64,000 nucleotides of DNA, taken from an uncultured Porphyromonadaceae bacterium. GTDB lineage: Bacteria > Bacteroidota > Bacteroidia > Bacteroidales > Muribaculaceae. Where the stretch lies: NCBI GenBank assembly GCA_902461565.1, contig CABPYL010000006.1:1-64000 (forward strand), in the 5' to 3' direction. A program made the translations under genes and the position numbers. How positions within the stretch are numbered: the stretch's first letter is position 1; each line of letters starts with the position of its first letter. The notes beneath the pieces are model-generated. The model searched no databases. It was not told the DNA's origin and was given only the letters and a program-made list of their open reading frames with translations. Shown here piece by piece: positions 24,895 through 33,297 of the stretch.

Positions 24895-25572
24895 ATGAAA
24901 ACCGGCATAATAGTAGCTATGGACAAGGAGATGCGTCTTCTCCTGCCTTTGTTGGCCAACCATTCTACAGTAACTCTTAATAATTTTGAATTCCACACCG
25001 GTACGATGGGCGGGCACGATGTTGTTGCCGTCAAGTGCGGTATAGGTAAGGTGAATGCTGCGATCGGCACGCTTACGCTTATCGAGAATTTTCATCCTTC
25101 GCTGGTGCTGAATTCCGGAGTAGCCGGAGGTACCGGCGCCGGCACGCCGCGTGCCGAGATTCTGGATGTTGTTTTAGCAACTCGGATAGCTTACCACGAT
25201 GTGTGGTGCGGTCCAGGTACGGAACCCGGTGTTGCTGCCGGGTGTCCGCAGTTTTTCGAGTGTCCTTTACCGTCTGACATACGTGCGGCTCTCGGCGCCA
25301 AGGAGGGCCTCCTTGCCTCCGGCGACATATTCGTGGACAGCGAGGAGGACCTGCGGCGCATTCTCGCTTTGTATCCCGACGCCATAGCTGTGGACATGGA
25401 GTCGGCGGCTATCGCCCAGACTTGCTACACCAAAGGCGTGCCTTTCGTGTGCCTGCGCGTGGTAAGCGACACTCCGGGCGGGGAAGGCAACATGGCTGCT
25501 TACAATAATTTCTGGACTATTGCTCCCGAACGCACTTTCGAGGCTGTGGAGCGGTTGCTTCAGCTTCTATGA
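24895..25572 (+). CDS. mtnN: 5'-methylthioadenosine/S-adenosylhomocysteine nucleosidase
   Basis: 225 residues from the ATG at 24895 (MKTGIIVAMDKEMRLLLP), the family start; the longer frame runs through the upstream terminator. Catalytic residues are in place: Glu in MDKEM (about 11), LVLNSGVAGG, the substrate motif AIAVDMESAAIAQ, and the Asp in VVSDTPGG. It cleaves MTA and SAH, recycling methionine and adenine. It overlaps the next gene by four bases (ATGA). Confidence 0.93.
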   Translation: MKTGIIVAMDKEMRLLLPLLANHSTVTLNNFEFHTGTMGGHDVVAVKCGIGKVNAAIGTLTLIENFHPSLVLNSGVAGGTGAGTPRAEILDVVLATRIAYHDVWCGPGTEPGVAAGCPQFFECPLPSDIRAALGAKEGLLASGDIFVDSEEDLRRILALYPDAIAVDMESAAIAQTCYTKGVPFVCLRVVSDTPGGEGNMAAYNNFWTIAPERTFEAVERLLQLL

Positions 25573-26237
25573 TGAAAGACCTGAGGCAAACCCGCGGCAG
25601 CCGCAAGGTGCGCGATATGATTGCCGAGGGCGAACACGAGACGCAGGATTTCAAGTTTGCCATTAGCGATGCCCGCAAAATCGCTCGCTCCATATCGGCG
25701 TTTGCCAATAACCGGGGCGGACGTCTGCTTATAGGCGTGAAGGACAATGGTGCCATCGCCGGGGTACGCAACGAGGAAGATGTGTTTGTTGTAGAACAGG
25801 CCGCCGAGCGTTATTGCCGTCCGGCGCAGACTGTCGATTTCAAAGCCTACCGCATAGACGGCACGCTGTGCGTTATCGTTGCCGAGGTAGAGGCTTCCGC
25901 AGACCGTCCTGTGTTCGCGGGAGAACCAGACGGCACGTGGAAGGCATATTACCGGGTTGCCGACGAGAATATTGCCGCGCATCCGCTGATGGTGCGTGCG
26001 TGGCAGATGAGCGCGTCGGCTGTCGGGGGAACATTCTCGCCGGACGGCCCTTATTCGCGGCTTATGGATCTGCTTGGCCGCAAGGAGGCTATATCGGACA
26101 GCCGCGAGGCTGCTCTGGAACTGCACATATCACAGGCTGCCGCCGACGAGGCCGTAGCGCGCCTGGCGTCGATGGACCTTATAGAATTTTTCTTTGAATC
26201 GCCGTCGTTCAGGATACGCCTGAAGCGGAATCAGTAG
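25569..26237 (+). CDS. AlbA_2 (Schlafen-like) domain protein
   Basis: 222 residues. The N-terminal domain (about 17-130) has EGEHETQDFKFAISDARKIA and SISAFANNRGGRLLIGVKDNG, the AlbA_2 / divergent AAA-4 signature, with a probable C-terminal winged helix (about 150-215, SQAAADEAVARLASMDLI). Members bind nucleic acid and occur in regulators and defence genes, but the function of this short form is not known. It is translationally coupled to the nucleosidase and its 3' end overlaps the convergent PCMD gene by seven bases. Confidence 0.82.
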   Translation: MMKDLRQTRGSRKVRDMIAEGEHETQDFKFAISDARKIARSISAFANNRGGRLLIGVKDNGAIAGVRNEEDVFVVEQAAERYCRPAQTVDFKAYRIDGTLCVIVAEVEASADRPVFAGEPDGTWKAYYRVADENIAAHPLMVRAWQMSASAVGGTFSPDGPYSRLMDLLGRKEAISDSREAALELHISQAAADEAVARLASMDLIEFFFESPSFRIRLKRNQ

Positions 26238-27187
26238 ACCATCCCGACATTGTCCACCCACATGGTCATTCCCAATGTGCCGGTATAGGGTTCGCCGCTG
26301 CCTGAGGAGAACATCACTATCATGTGCGTTGGTGTGGCGCCGGCATCGTCCCAGCCTTCCTCTACAACAGGAACCATCTCGCCTTTGCTGTTGGGCCAGT
26401 AGTAGCTTTTTTCCTTTGGAATGAGACCCATGTATGTGTTGTAATAAGGTTCTTTGGTAATATCACCGTAGTGAATCTTGCACTGATGTCCGTTTACCCA
26501 GCCGTTGGTAGATTTGTTGAAGCGTTCGCGTCCTGTTCCCACACGTTTTGCATGCAGGTTGCCATCGGCGTCCTCCCATCTGCGCTGCAGGAATACAAGC
26601 GCTTCGGCATTGTCAACACCGGGAATGGATTTTTTGCTACCGAACCCGCTGCTGTATGTCATTTCTCCGGTGGGCGGAACCTCGAGCTTGTAATCGAAGC
26701 TCATGGCTTTCGGCCGCTTTGTGAAAGGTATGCCGTTCTCCATTTTGGAATACGGACTTGTTGTGGATCGTATAGGTTCTATTATCTGGCCCAGGAAAAT
26801 GGTACCGGCCACCATTACATCGATATTTATAAGACCGATGGCTTTGCAGTGTTCCATCATTGTTGTGAGTTTGGCGCATTTGTCGCCAGGCGCGCGGTCG
26901 TCGGGGAAAACGGCATTGCTCACTTTTGTGATTCCGACAACCTTTGCCATAATGTTGGATGAACCCCAGGGCGTGCCTCCGAGCCGCCTATATGGCTCGG
27001 AACCTTTTATGGTACGTGTCGGACCGATGGCATAGCATTTACGCCATTTGCCGCCGATAACGGCGGATTCCTTGATATCGCGCGTAACCCACTGGTTGAA
27101 GTCGCCGAAAGGCAGAAGCTCGGTATTCTGGCCGGCGGCAAACGCCGCTCCGAGAAATATTGCGCATAGTGTTGATGAAGTTCTCAT
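26231..27187 (-). CDS. Secreted PCMD-like protein at the end of the PUL
   Basis: 318 residues from the ATG at 27187, which gives a signal peptide (MRTSSTLCAIFLGAAFAAGQ). The body resembles the putative carbohydrate metabolism domain (PCMD): FGDFNQWVTRDI, GTPWGSSN, GTIFLGQI, NGIPFTKRPKAMSFDYKLE and the end TMWVDNVGMVY. Such proteins are surface or periplasmic beta-sandwich proteins common in PULs and are thought to bind or process glycans. It is the last gene of the reverse-strand locus and overlaps the convergent AlbA_2 gene by seven bases. Confidence 0.75.
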   Translation of the reverse strand: MRTSSTLCAIFLGAAFAAGQNTELLPFGDFNQWVTRDIKESAVIGGKWRKCYAIGPTRTIKGSEPYRRLGGTPWGSSNIMAKVVGITKVSNAVFPDDRAPGDKCAKLTTMMEHCKAIGLINIDVMVAGTIFLGQIIEPIRSTTSPYSKMENGIPFTKRPKAMSFDYKLEVPPTGEMTYSSGFGSKKSIPGVDNAEALVFLQRRWEDADGNLHAKRVGTGRERFNKSTNGWVNGHQCKIHYGDITKEPYYNTYMGLIPKEKSYYWPNSKGEMVPVVEEGWDDAGATPTHMIVMFSSGSGEPYTGTLGMTMWVDNVGMVY

Positions 27188-27218
27188 TGATTGTAGTAAT
27201 TGTAGTAGTATGTGAAAG

Positions 27219-27647
27219 TCAGTAACGTTCGCTGTATTTTGCAAGGTCCTCGTTATATCGGTCGAGTTCGCGGTATTCTTTTGAATTATTTTTGTCGAGC
27301 AGTCCGGCGTTGTCAGCGCGGTAGAGCGATGACCCTATGGTGAACATATAACCGAATTTTTCGAGGTATTCGGGGGTTGCAGTGAGCAGTCTCCACCGCT
27401 GGTTGCGAACGCTGTCGGGCAATTCCGATATTTCCTTGCTGCAGTTTACCAGATATTGGAGTATGGCTTTGTTCTGGACAATCATTTCCGCGTAGTCGTT
27501 CTGCGATAGGCTGTCGCGGTTTTCTATTTTAACAGAGAGGTCGCGGCATAGATTCCCGTCGTAGTCCGAGGCAATCTGTCCGGAATTCGAGCACGACGGT
27601 AAGATGGGAATCAGCGCAGTAAGGATTATGTAGAATAAGTGTTTCAT
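27219..27647 (-). CDS. Small lipoprotein of unknown function
   Basis: 142 residues, lipoprotein signal with lipobox ILPSC (MKHLFYIILTALIPILPSC). The mature part is helical and charged (NRDSLSQNDYAEMIVQNKAILQYL; then RWRLLTATPEYLEKFGYMF). No family recognised. It lies between the glycosidase and PCMD genes of the PUL and is separated from the former by a perfect hairpin at 27660-27687. Confidence 0.7.
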   Translation of the reverse strand: MKHLFYIILTALIPILPSCSNSGQIASDYDGNLCRDLSVKIENRDSLSQNDYAEMIVQNKAILQYLVNCSKEISELPDSVRNQRWRLLTATPEYLEKFGYMFTIGSSLYRADNAGLLDKNNSKEYRELDRYNEDLAKYSERY

Positions 27648-27659
27648 GTCAGTTTAATC

Positions 27660-27687
27660 CGGAGGCATGGACGAAGCCATGCCTCCG
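27660..27687 (-). terminator. Perfect hairpin between PUL genes
   Basis: CGGAGGCATGG (27660-27670) and CCATGCCTCCG (27677-27687) pair over 11 bases with a six-base loop and no T-tract. It may be a partial terminator or an mRNA 3'-end stabiliser after the glycosidase gene. The CGGAGGCATG core also occurs in the repeats around the mobile elements at 46417 and 52881. Confidence 0.6.
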
Positions 27688-27705
27688 TGTAGGAAGAAGT
27701 CTTAC

Positions 27706-30330
27706 TTATTTAACCCACTTCAGCGCGATAATGTTCGCGCCGGAAATGTGGATTATGTAGCATCCGCTTTCGCGGGCATCAAGCGGTACCAGTCTATTGG
27801 CATCCGGTTCGGCCGACTGTACCAGGCGTCCTGTAGTATCGTAGACGTTTACAAGGCGTGTTCCTGCCGGGGTGTGTAGGATATTGCCGATAATGTAAGC
27901 GCTTTCGGTTGCGTTCACATCTGTAATGCCTGCTGTGGACGAGTAAACGAAGGTGCGTACGGGACTGTAGTCGGTGTTCACTGCCGACGAGCTTGTCGAC
28001 AGATTGTAGGTGCCGCGTGCGCGTACGTAATATGTCTGGCCGTCGGCAAGTGCTTTGCCTCCGACTTTTATGTCGCCCAGGGCACGGCTTGCGGTCTCGA
28101 AATCTTTCAGAGTGCCTTTGTATACGGAGCGCGCGGGGAAAGAGGTGGTTGCGGAGACCTCGATATTTACAAGAGCCATACCGGGCCACGGGGCAACCCG
28201 GATGCAGTCATCGGAATGCAGAACCTGGCCGTCGGAGGCTGGATTTACCAGTACTGGTGCATCGTATACAATGTCTTCGGTGCGGAACGATACCGGGGTG
28301 GACATTGAGGACGAGCCGTTGCGGGCGGCGGTAACGCGGGCAAAATATTCTGTTCCGGATTTAAGAACGTTCTCCGGCACGGTTACTTCGGCGGAACTGA
28401 CTTCGGCGGTGTAGTCGATAGTTCTGAACGATTTGATGGATGAAATTTCGAGAGTGTACGATGCTCCTTCTCCGGCAGCTGTCCATTTCACTGTCGGACA
28501 TACCGGTACGGCGTTGTCGTCTGCGGCGGGGCTTGTGATGGCGATGCGCGAGGTTTCGAGCGACTGTACGGCACTCACAGCCTCGGCGCCGTTAGCGAGC
28601 AGCACACGCACGCGCCAGTAGATGGTGTCGCCGTCGGCATAGTCGGCCACAAAGCGAGAAGGTATCGTTTGCGATGTGCATTCTGCACAGTATTTCACAT
28701 TGCTGAACGAAGGGTCGGACGATGTCTCAACCATGTATCGGCCCGGTTCGGCTTTCCACTGGAAGTCGAAGAGGTCGCAGGCAGTAGCGCCGTCTGCGGG
28801 ATATATAATTACGGGTGTTTCGGCGGTGCCGGCTTCGGTGCTCTCGAACAACGGTGCGTGCTCGTAGCCGTAACGGTCGTAAACGGCTACGGCGAAGTGC
28901 ATGTCGGCCAAGTCATCGGGAATGGTGTAGCTGTCGGTGTATCGTACTGCCGCCAGGCGGTTGCGGTCGCATGCGAAATCAGGGGTTGCCTCGTCGGTCG
29001 GAACGGCATATACGGTGTAGCGTTGGAAGGCTTTGTCTGTCGGGCCGTCCCACCGCAGTTGTTTGCCTTCGCGGCGCACGTTGCTCACGGCAGCGGGCTG
29101 ATAGCTTCTGCGCCACGGCTGCAGTGGCTGCAGGGTCTGTGTCTGAAAACGTTCGGCGGCAAGGATTTTGCCCCACGATGTGAGCGGGCCGCCTTCGAAG
29201 CGTTCAGAATAGTTTACGTATGCGCCGTAGTCGAAGAACACCACGCCGTTCTCGTTGGGGCGCAGCCGCGAGCGCATGTACGAAATCTCGTGCAGATATT
29301 CGGCGGCTTTGTTCGTCCTGAGGCGTGAGAGGTCCACGGAGGTGTAAAGATGTCGACCGAAGTGGGGTACGGCGGTGCTGTACCAGTCGGTAAGGCTCTC
29401 GAACATATCGGCCCAGTATACTTGTGGCGAGAGGAAATCCAGGAGGCCCTCGTTAAGCCATTTTATTGGATCGGCGTGCAGACTGTCGTACTGCATGTCG
29501 CCGTGAGGGGCGGGTTCGAGACCGTAATCAGCGATGTCGGGGGGCGATATGCGTCCTGCCGGCCCGATGCTGAATACCGCGTAGGGGCGTGCTGCTTTGA
29601 CGGCATCACGCGACCGGCGTACAGTCTCGTTCACGTTTTCGCGTCGCCAGGCGTCCTGAAGCAGTTTTCCACCCGAGGCTCGGTAAACATTGTACTGTGC
29701 TGAGTCGAGAGCTGTGGGAGTGTTGCTGGTGTAGAAGTAATCGTCGAAGATCATGCCGTCAATGTCGTATTTGGTGGCTATTTCGCTTACGACAGCCTCG
29801 ATGCGGTTCTGAACTTCGGGAATGCCCGGGTTGAGGATTATCTGGGATTTCTGGCGGATGAGCCACTCCGGGTGAGAGTTCTCATAGTTCAGTTCTCCGG
29901 CACCGTAAGTTCCCCCTGAGGAGTAGCGGTATGGATTGACCCATGCGTATACCTCCATGCCACGTTCGTGGCATGCTTCAACAAGGTACTCGAAAGGGTC
30001 GAAGGCGGGTGTACCGCCTCGGCTGCCGGCAACCTGGCTTGCGTATGGCTCGTAGCTTGACTGGTATGTGGCGTCGCAGTTTGCGCGGGCGTGGTAGTAT
30101 ATTGTGTTAACACCCTGCGAGTGCAGTCTGTCCAAATCTTTGCCCAGATTGGTGCGTTTTGCCGCTGCGTTGGCAGGTGTGATGGATCCTCCTGGCCATG
30201 TGGAGTTTAGAAATGGCGATGTCCATACGGCACGATGCTCGCGTGTTGGAGCGTTGCGGTCCGGTATGCCCTGCGCCTGTGCCTGAATTGAGAGAGTGGC
30301 GCAGGCAAAGAGAACGAGAGTGTTTTTCAT
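27706..30330 (-). CDS. GHL10 (DUF187/YngK-like) glycoside hydrolase with FN3-like domains and sorting tail
   Basis: 874 residues. Signal peptide 1-19. Residues about 28-370 form the GHL10 barrel: REHRAVWTSPFLNSTWPG, DLDRLHSQGVNTIYYHARA, MEVYAWVNPYR, and the acidic pair in YDIDGMIFDDYFYT (likely catalytic), then DFLSPQVYWAD. From about 400 to 800 there are four repeated beta-sandwich units of FN3 type (SYTLEISSIKSFRTIDYTAEV and related units). The last 65 residues (NVYDTTGRLVQ, SGCYIIHISG, ALKWVK) look like a type IX secretion or surface-sorting tail. The substrate is unknown; relatives have been linked to exopolysaccharide or peptidoglycan glycans. It is the catalytic gene of the PUL. Confidence 0.88.
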   Translation of the reverse strand: MKNTLVLFACATLSIQAQAQGIPDRNAPTREHRAVWTSPFLNSTWPGGSITPANAAAKRTNLGKDLDRLHSQGVNTIYYHARANCDATYQSSYEPYASQVAGSRGGTPAFDPFEYLVEACHERGMEVYAWVNPYRYSSGGTYGAGELNYENSHPEWLIRQKSQIILNPGIPEVQNRIEAVVSEIATKYDIDGMIFDDYFYTSNTPTALDSAQYNVYRASGGKLLQDAWRRENVNETVRRSRDAVKAARPYAVFSIGPAGRISPPDIADYGLEPAPHGDMQYDSLHADPIKWLNEGLLDFLSPQVYWADMFESLTDWYSTAVPHFGRHLYTSVDLSRLRTNKAAEYLHEISYMRSRLRPNENGVVFFDYGAYVNYSERFEGGPLTSWGKILAAERFQTQTLQPLQPWRRSYQPAAVSNVRREGKQLRWDGPTDKAFQRYTVYAVPTDEATPDFACDRNRLAAVRYTDSYTIPDDLADMHFAVAVYDRYGYEHAPLFESTEAGTAETPVIIYPADGATACDLFDFQWKAEPGRYMVETSSDPSFSNVKYCAECTSQTIPSRFVADYADGDTIYWRVRVLLANGAEAVSAVQSLETSRIAITSPAADDNAVPVCPTVKWTAAGEGASYTLEISSIKSFRTIDYTAEVSSAEVTVPENVLKSGTEYFARVTAARNGSSSMSTPVSFRTEDIVYDAPVLVNPASDGQVLHSDDCIRVAPWPGMALVNIEVSATTSFPARSVYKGTLKDFETASRALGDIKVGGKALADGQTYYVRARGTYNLSTSSSAVNTDYSPVRTFVYSSTAGITDVNATESAYIIGNILHTPAGTRLVNVYDTTGRLVQSAEPDANRLVPLDARESGCYIIHISGANIIALKWVK

Positions 30331-30352
30331 AGTCGGTTAGTTTTTTATAATG

Positions 30353-30385
30353 AAAGCAGGTCCAGGCGATCGCCGAACCTGCTTT
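30353..30385 (-). terminator. Hairpin between the PKD lipoprotein and glycosidase genes
   Basis: AAAGCAGGT (30353-30361) pairs with ACCTGCTTT (30377-30385), enclosing GGCGATCGCC, itself self-complementary. It lies in the 77-base gap after the PKD lipoprotein stop. The T-tract is weak on the reverse strand, so it may reduce rather than block transcription of the glycosidase. Confidence 0.55.
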
Positions 30386-30407
30386 CTTACAGTTATTAAA
30401 TCTTTTC

Positions 30408-32129
30408 TTAGAAGAGCTGGGTCTTGCGCGGGTTGATTACAATACCTGTGCCAAGATCCTTGTCTTCGCCGTATTTGTGGATTTTCTTGTCGGTGGGATC
30501 GTAGTAGTTCACACCTGCTGTAGCGCCGGATGTATCTCCGGTTTCGGGACGGAAGCAGAAGTATACGCGACCCGAGTTCTTGTCAAGGGCGAACTGGGTT
30601 GTGTGCAGACCTTCGTCGGCTGTGGTGTTGACGGGGTCGGCATACATTGCGATGTATGTATTGGGTTTGGCATCGCTTGCGAGAGACTCTGTGATGGAGG
30701 GCAGATCGAAAACCAGGAAGCCGGAATCGGGGGCACGGCGCCATACATAGAGCTGTTTGCTGGTCTCGTCGATGGTGAAGGTTGTAATCTTCATGCCCGA
30801 GAGCAGGAAGGGAGCGGGAACGGGCACTGCCTCGGCTTCTTTCTGTGTCTTGTACACGTCGGAATCGCGGTAGCGGAAGATGCCTTCGCCGTTGTACTTC
30901 TTGCTCATCCACCACCAGCCTGCCTTGTCGTAGTATAGACCGGATGTGATGGAGCCGTAGCTGATACCGCGGCCGTAGTAGGGCACGAAGTTGTTGCGCA
31001 TGGCATACTCTGCGCGCTCGGTGCTGGATACGTTGCTCTGAACGGCACCGCGGGTGCTGATGTCGACAGCCGAAACACCGGTGTTACGGTCGGTATAGTA
31101 CAGCATGTTGTCGCGGATAACGCCGATGAAGGGATCCAGGAACGCAGCACCGCCAACGTTGGTTATAACGGTGTTCACGTCGGTACCGTCGGCACGGAGA
31201 GCTGTGATAAGGCCGTCGCCGAGTACACCGTCGGTATCGTTGACATAGTAGTACTGCTTGCCGGCGTCGAGGATGTAGATCCAGTCGTTGGTCTTGCCGT
31301 CCTCTTCGGGTTCGGCGTTGGACAGCAGGAGATTGAATACTGTGGAGCCGGCGGATACGCCGAGGTCGTAGGGAAGAACCTTTGTACCTGCGGGTATGTT
31401 GTCGAGCAGCTTGTAAGCCTTGATGTTACCCTTCATCTGTGCATAGTACAGAGTGGGTGCGGGTTCGGTAACGCCTACCTGAACGTTGAGGTAGGAGTCT
31501 TCCAGACGGCGGTTGGCGCCGTCTACATCGAAGTATGTGCGGATATCGATGCGCTGCGAGCCGATGTTTGCGAACTTAACCTTGCCGGGATAGTCGATGT
31601 TGCCGTTTTCATCGGAATAGCCGATGAATGTAGTCAGCGGCTGGCCGTCCTCGGTGTAGGTGCCGTCGGGGAATGTCCATTCGTATTTCACTTTCAGATG
31701 CTCGGGGTTAGGCAGCTCCATGTTGAAGTCAACGAGGGTTTTGTTGAACTCGATGATTTCGGTGCTGGTGGATTTAACGGTGAGCGTCGGAGTGATGTCG
31801 ATAATAAGCAGTGGGTATTCGCGGTATCCCTTCTCGTTTGTGAGGCGAACCTTGTACATGCCGGCCTTCTCATATTTGTGAGTGGGGCTTACTTCATTGG
31901 AGGTTGTGCCGTCGCCGAAGTCCCAGGTGAAGTTACCGGTGCTGGACGATGTGTTGTTGAACTGGATGGTGCTTACAACGTAGAAATCGTACTTGTATTC
32001 ATTTCCTTCAACAGCATACGTGAAATCCACGTCGGGATTCGGGAAGAAATGCATTTCGGGGTCTTTGTCCACGCAGCCCGTGAGGGCAAGCAGTGCGGCA
32101 GCTCCGAGAAAATATTTGCAGACTTTCAT
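30408..32129 (-). CDS. PKD-domain surface lipoprotein of the PUL
   Basis: 573 residues, lipobox LTGC (MKVCKYFLGAAALLALTGC). A PKD domain spans about residues 30-115 (FNNTSSSTGNFTWDFGDGTT, then SPTHKYEKAGMYKVRLTN). A second PKD-like region follows to about 215 (YEWTFPDGTYT). The rest (about 225-573) has repeated short beta motifs with YY/DW pairs (WIYILDAGKQYYYVND; NMLYYTDRNTG), suggesting a beta-propeller. It occupies the surface glycan-binding position downstream of susD. The glycan-binding role is inferred from context. Confidence 0.82.
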   Translation of the reverse strand: MKVCKYFLGAAALLALTGCVDKDPEMHFFPNPDVDFTYAVEGNEYKYDFYVVSTIQFNNTSSSTGNFTWDFGDGTTSNEVSPTHKYEKAGMYKVRLTNEKGYREYPLLIIDITPTLTVKSTSTEIIEFNKTLVDFNMELPNPEHLKVKYEWTFPDGTYTEDGQPLTTFIGYSDENGNIDYPGKVKFANIGSQRIDIRTYFDVDGANRRLEDSYLNVQVGVTEPAPTLYYAQMKGNIKAYKLLDNIPAGTKVLPYDLGVSAGSTVFNLLLSNAEPEEDGKTNDWIYILDAGKQYYYVNDTDGVLGDGLITALRADGTDVNTVITNVGGAAFLDPFIGVIRDNMLYYTDRNTGVSAVDISTRGAVQSNVSSTERAEYAMRNNFVPYYGRGISYGSITSGLYYDKAGWWWMSKKYNGEGIFRYRDSDVYKTQKEAEAVPVPAPFLLSGMKITTFTIDETSKQLYVWRRAPDSGFLVFDLPSITESLASDAKPNTYIAMYADPVNTTADEGLHTTQFALDKNSGRVYFCFRPETGDTSGATAGVNYYDPTDKKIHKYGEDKDLGTGIVINPRKTQLF

Positions 32130-32146
32130 TTGTCGGTAGATTTAAC

Positions 32147-33265
32147 TTAGTTGAGGGTAATGGTTTTCTGTTCGGTAATCGAGGTAACGCCTTCGTATTC
32201 GGGAGCCGAAGCGTCGTTGAGGCGGTCGGTATCCTTGTCGTAGGCGCGGAAGTTTGCCTCGAGGCTATAGTTACGGGTGAACTCGATCTTGTAGTTGCTG
32301 TTGGCGTTGTCGTAGATCCAGTCTTTGAAAGGAATTTGTTCCAGGAGTGTACGGAACTTGGGCAGATACTCGGGACGTACGCTCACCTTTATGCCGCCGG
32401 TGTTGTCGTCGTAGCGGCAGAATACCCATGCGCAGGCGTTGTATACGGGATATATAACCTGACCTTCGGAAGGGGTGTAGTCTTTGGCGACTTCGTTGTA
32501 TACTGCGTTGCCGTCGGCGTCGACGGTTATGTAGTAGTAACCGGTGATTGCGCTTTCGTCGGCTTCTTTGGTAACGAACCACGCGTCGGATTTTGCGGAT
32601 GTGCCGTTGTCGTCGCCGGAGAGGTCGAGGCCCTCGCAGGGAATGCCTGCGCCTGCGATCTGCTCAAGGGTGAAAGCATAGTTGAGGAACACCGTGCGGA
32701 GGGCGTTATAGTACGAGTCGGCGGTTTCCTTGTCGGTGAGATAGCTTATCACTTTTTCGCAGAAAGTTTTCTCGAAATCGGCGGGATAGTAGGTGTCGAA
32801 ACGTTCCTGGTCCCATTCGGTGGGCTCAACCCAGCTTACAGGGGCGAAAGTTCTCGAAGTGGGCACTTCACCTGTCATTACGTATTCGTGGCCGTTCCAG
32901 TTGTTCTCGTCGTGGGGGAAGGATGCATAGCACTGGAAGGAACGTACGGTATCGGTCTGTGCGGCAGACTGCTTGTACGAAAGCGATGCACCGCCGAGGG
33001 TGGCGCTGACAGCGGCGTTGTCGGCGCGGAGCATCTGGTACCATACTTCGGCGCGCAGGGGAGTGCGTCCCGGTTCTACGGTATATTTACCCTTGAAGGA
33101 GAAGGGCTCGCCGGCCTTGCAGGCTGTAGAAGCCACTTCCCAGTACACTGTGGGCACTGCCTGTCCCACCTGTGCGATGTCGGGAATGAGGTCGTGGTTT
33201 GCGCACGAGCCCAGGGTGAGGGCAGCTGTGGCGGCAAAGAGCACTTTTGTATATTTGATTTTCAT
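32147..33265 (-). CDS. Lipoprotein of the PUL, unknown family
   Basis: 372 residues with lipobox LGSCANH. The N-terminal part (about 40-150) looks like an Ig-type beta domain (PVTYWEV-like strands, FSFKGKYTVEPG). The remainder is mixed, with EWDQERFDTYYPADFEKTF and a late beta segment. I do not recognise the family. It follows susD by 32 bases and precedes the PKD lipoprotein by 17 bases, where SusE/SGBP-type glycan-binding lipoproteins sit. The function is therefore probably surface glycan capture. Confidence 0.72.
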   Translation of the reverse strand: MKIKYTKVLFAATAALTLGSCANHDLIPDIAQVGQAVPTVYWEVASTACKAGEPFSFKGKYTVEPGRTPLRAEVWYQMLRADNAAVSATLGGASLSYKQSAAQTDTVRSFQCYASFPHDENNWNGHEYVMTGEVPTSRTFAPVSWVEPTEWDQERFDTYYPADFEKTFCEKVISYLTDKETADSYYNALRTVFLNYAFTLEQIAGAGIPCEGLDLSGDDNGTSAKSDAWFVTKEADESAITGYYYITVDADGNAVYNEVAKDYTPSEGQVIYPVYNACAWVFCRYDDNTGGIKVSVRPEYLPKFRTLLEQIPFKDWIYDNANSNYKIEFTRNYSLEANFRAYDKDTDRLNDASAPEYEGVTSITEQKTITLN

Positions 33266-33297
33266 AGTGATGCTTTGTTAATTTGGTGGTAACGGGC

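Noticed and set aside
27706..30330. Classical GH10 xylanase
   Set aside because: The motifs (REHRAVWTSPF, DGMIFDDYFY) belong to the GHL10/DUF187 family, which is unrelated in substrate to GH10.
32093..33292. A 399-codon forward open frame opposite the PUL lipoprotein
   Set aside because: Antisense shadow with Val/Gly-rich composition and no domain; the reverse strand lipoprotein has a clear lipobox.
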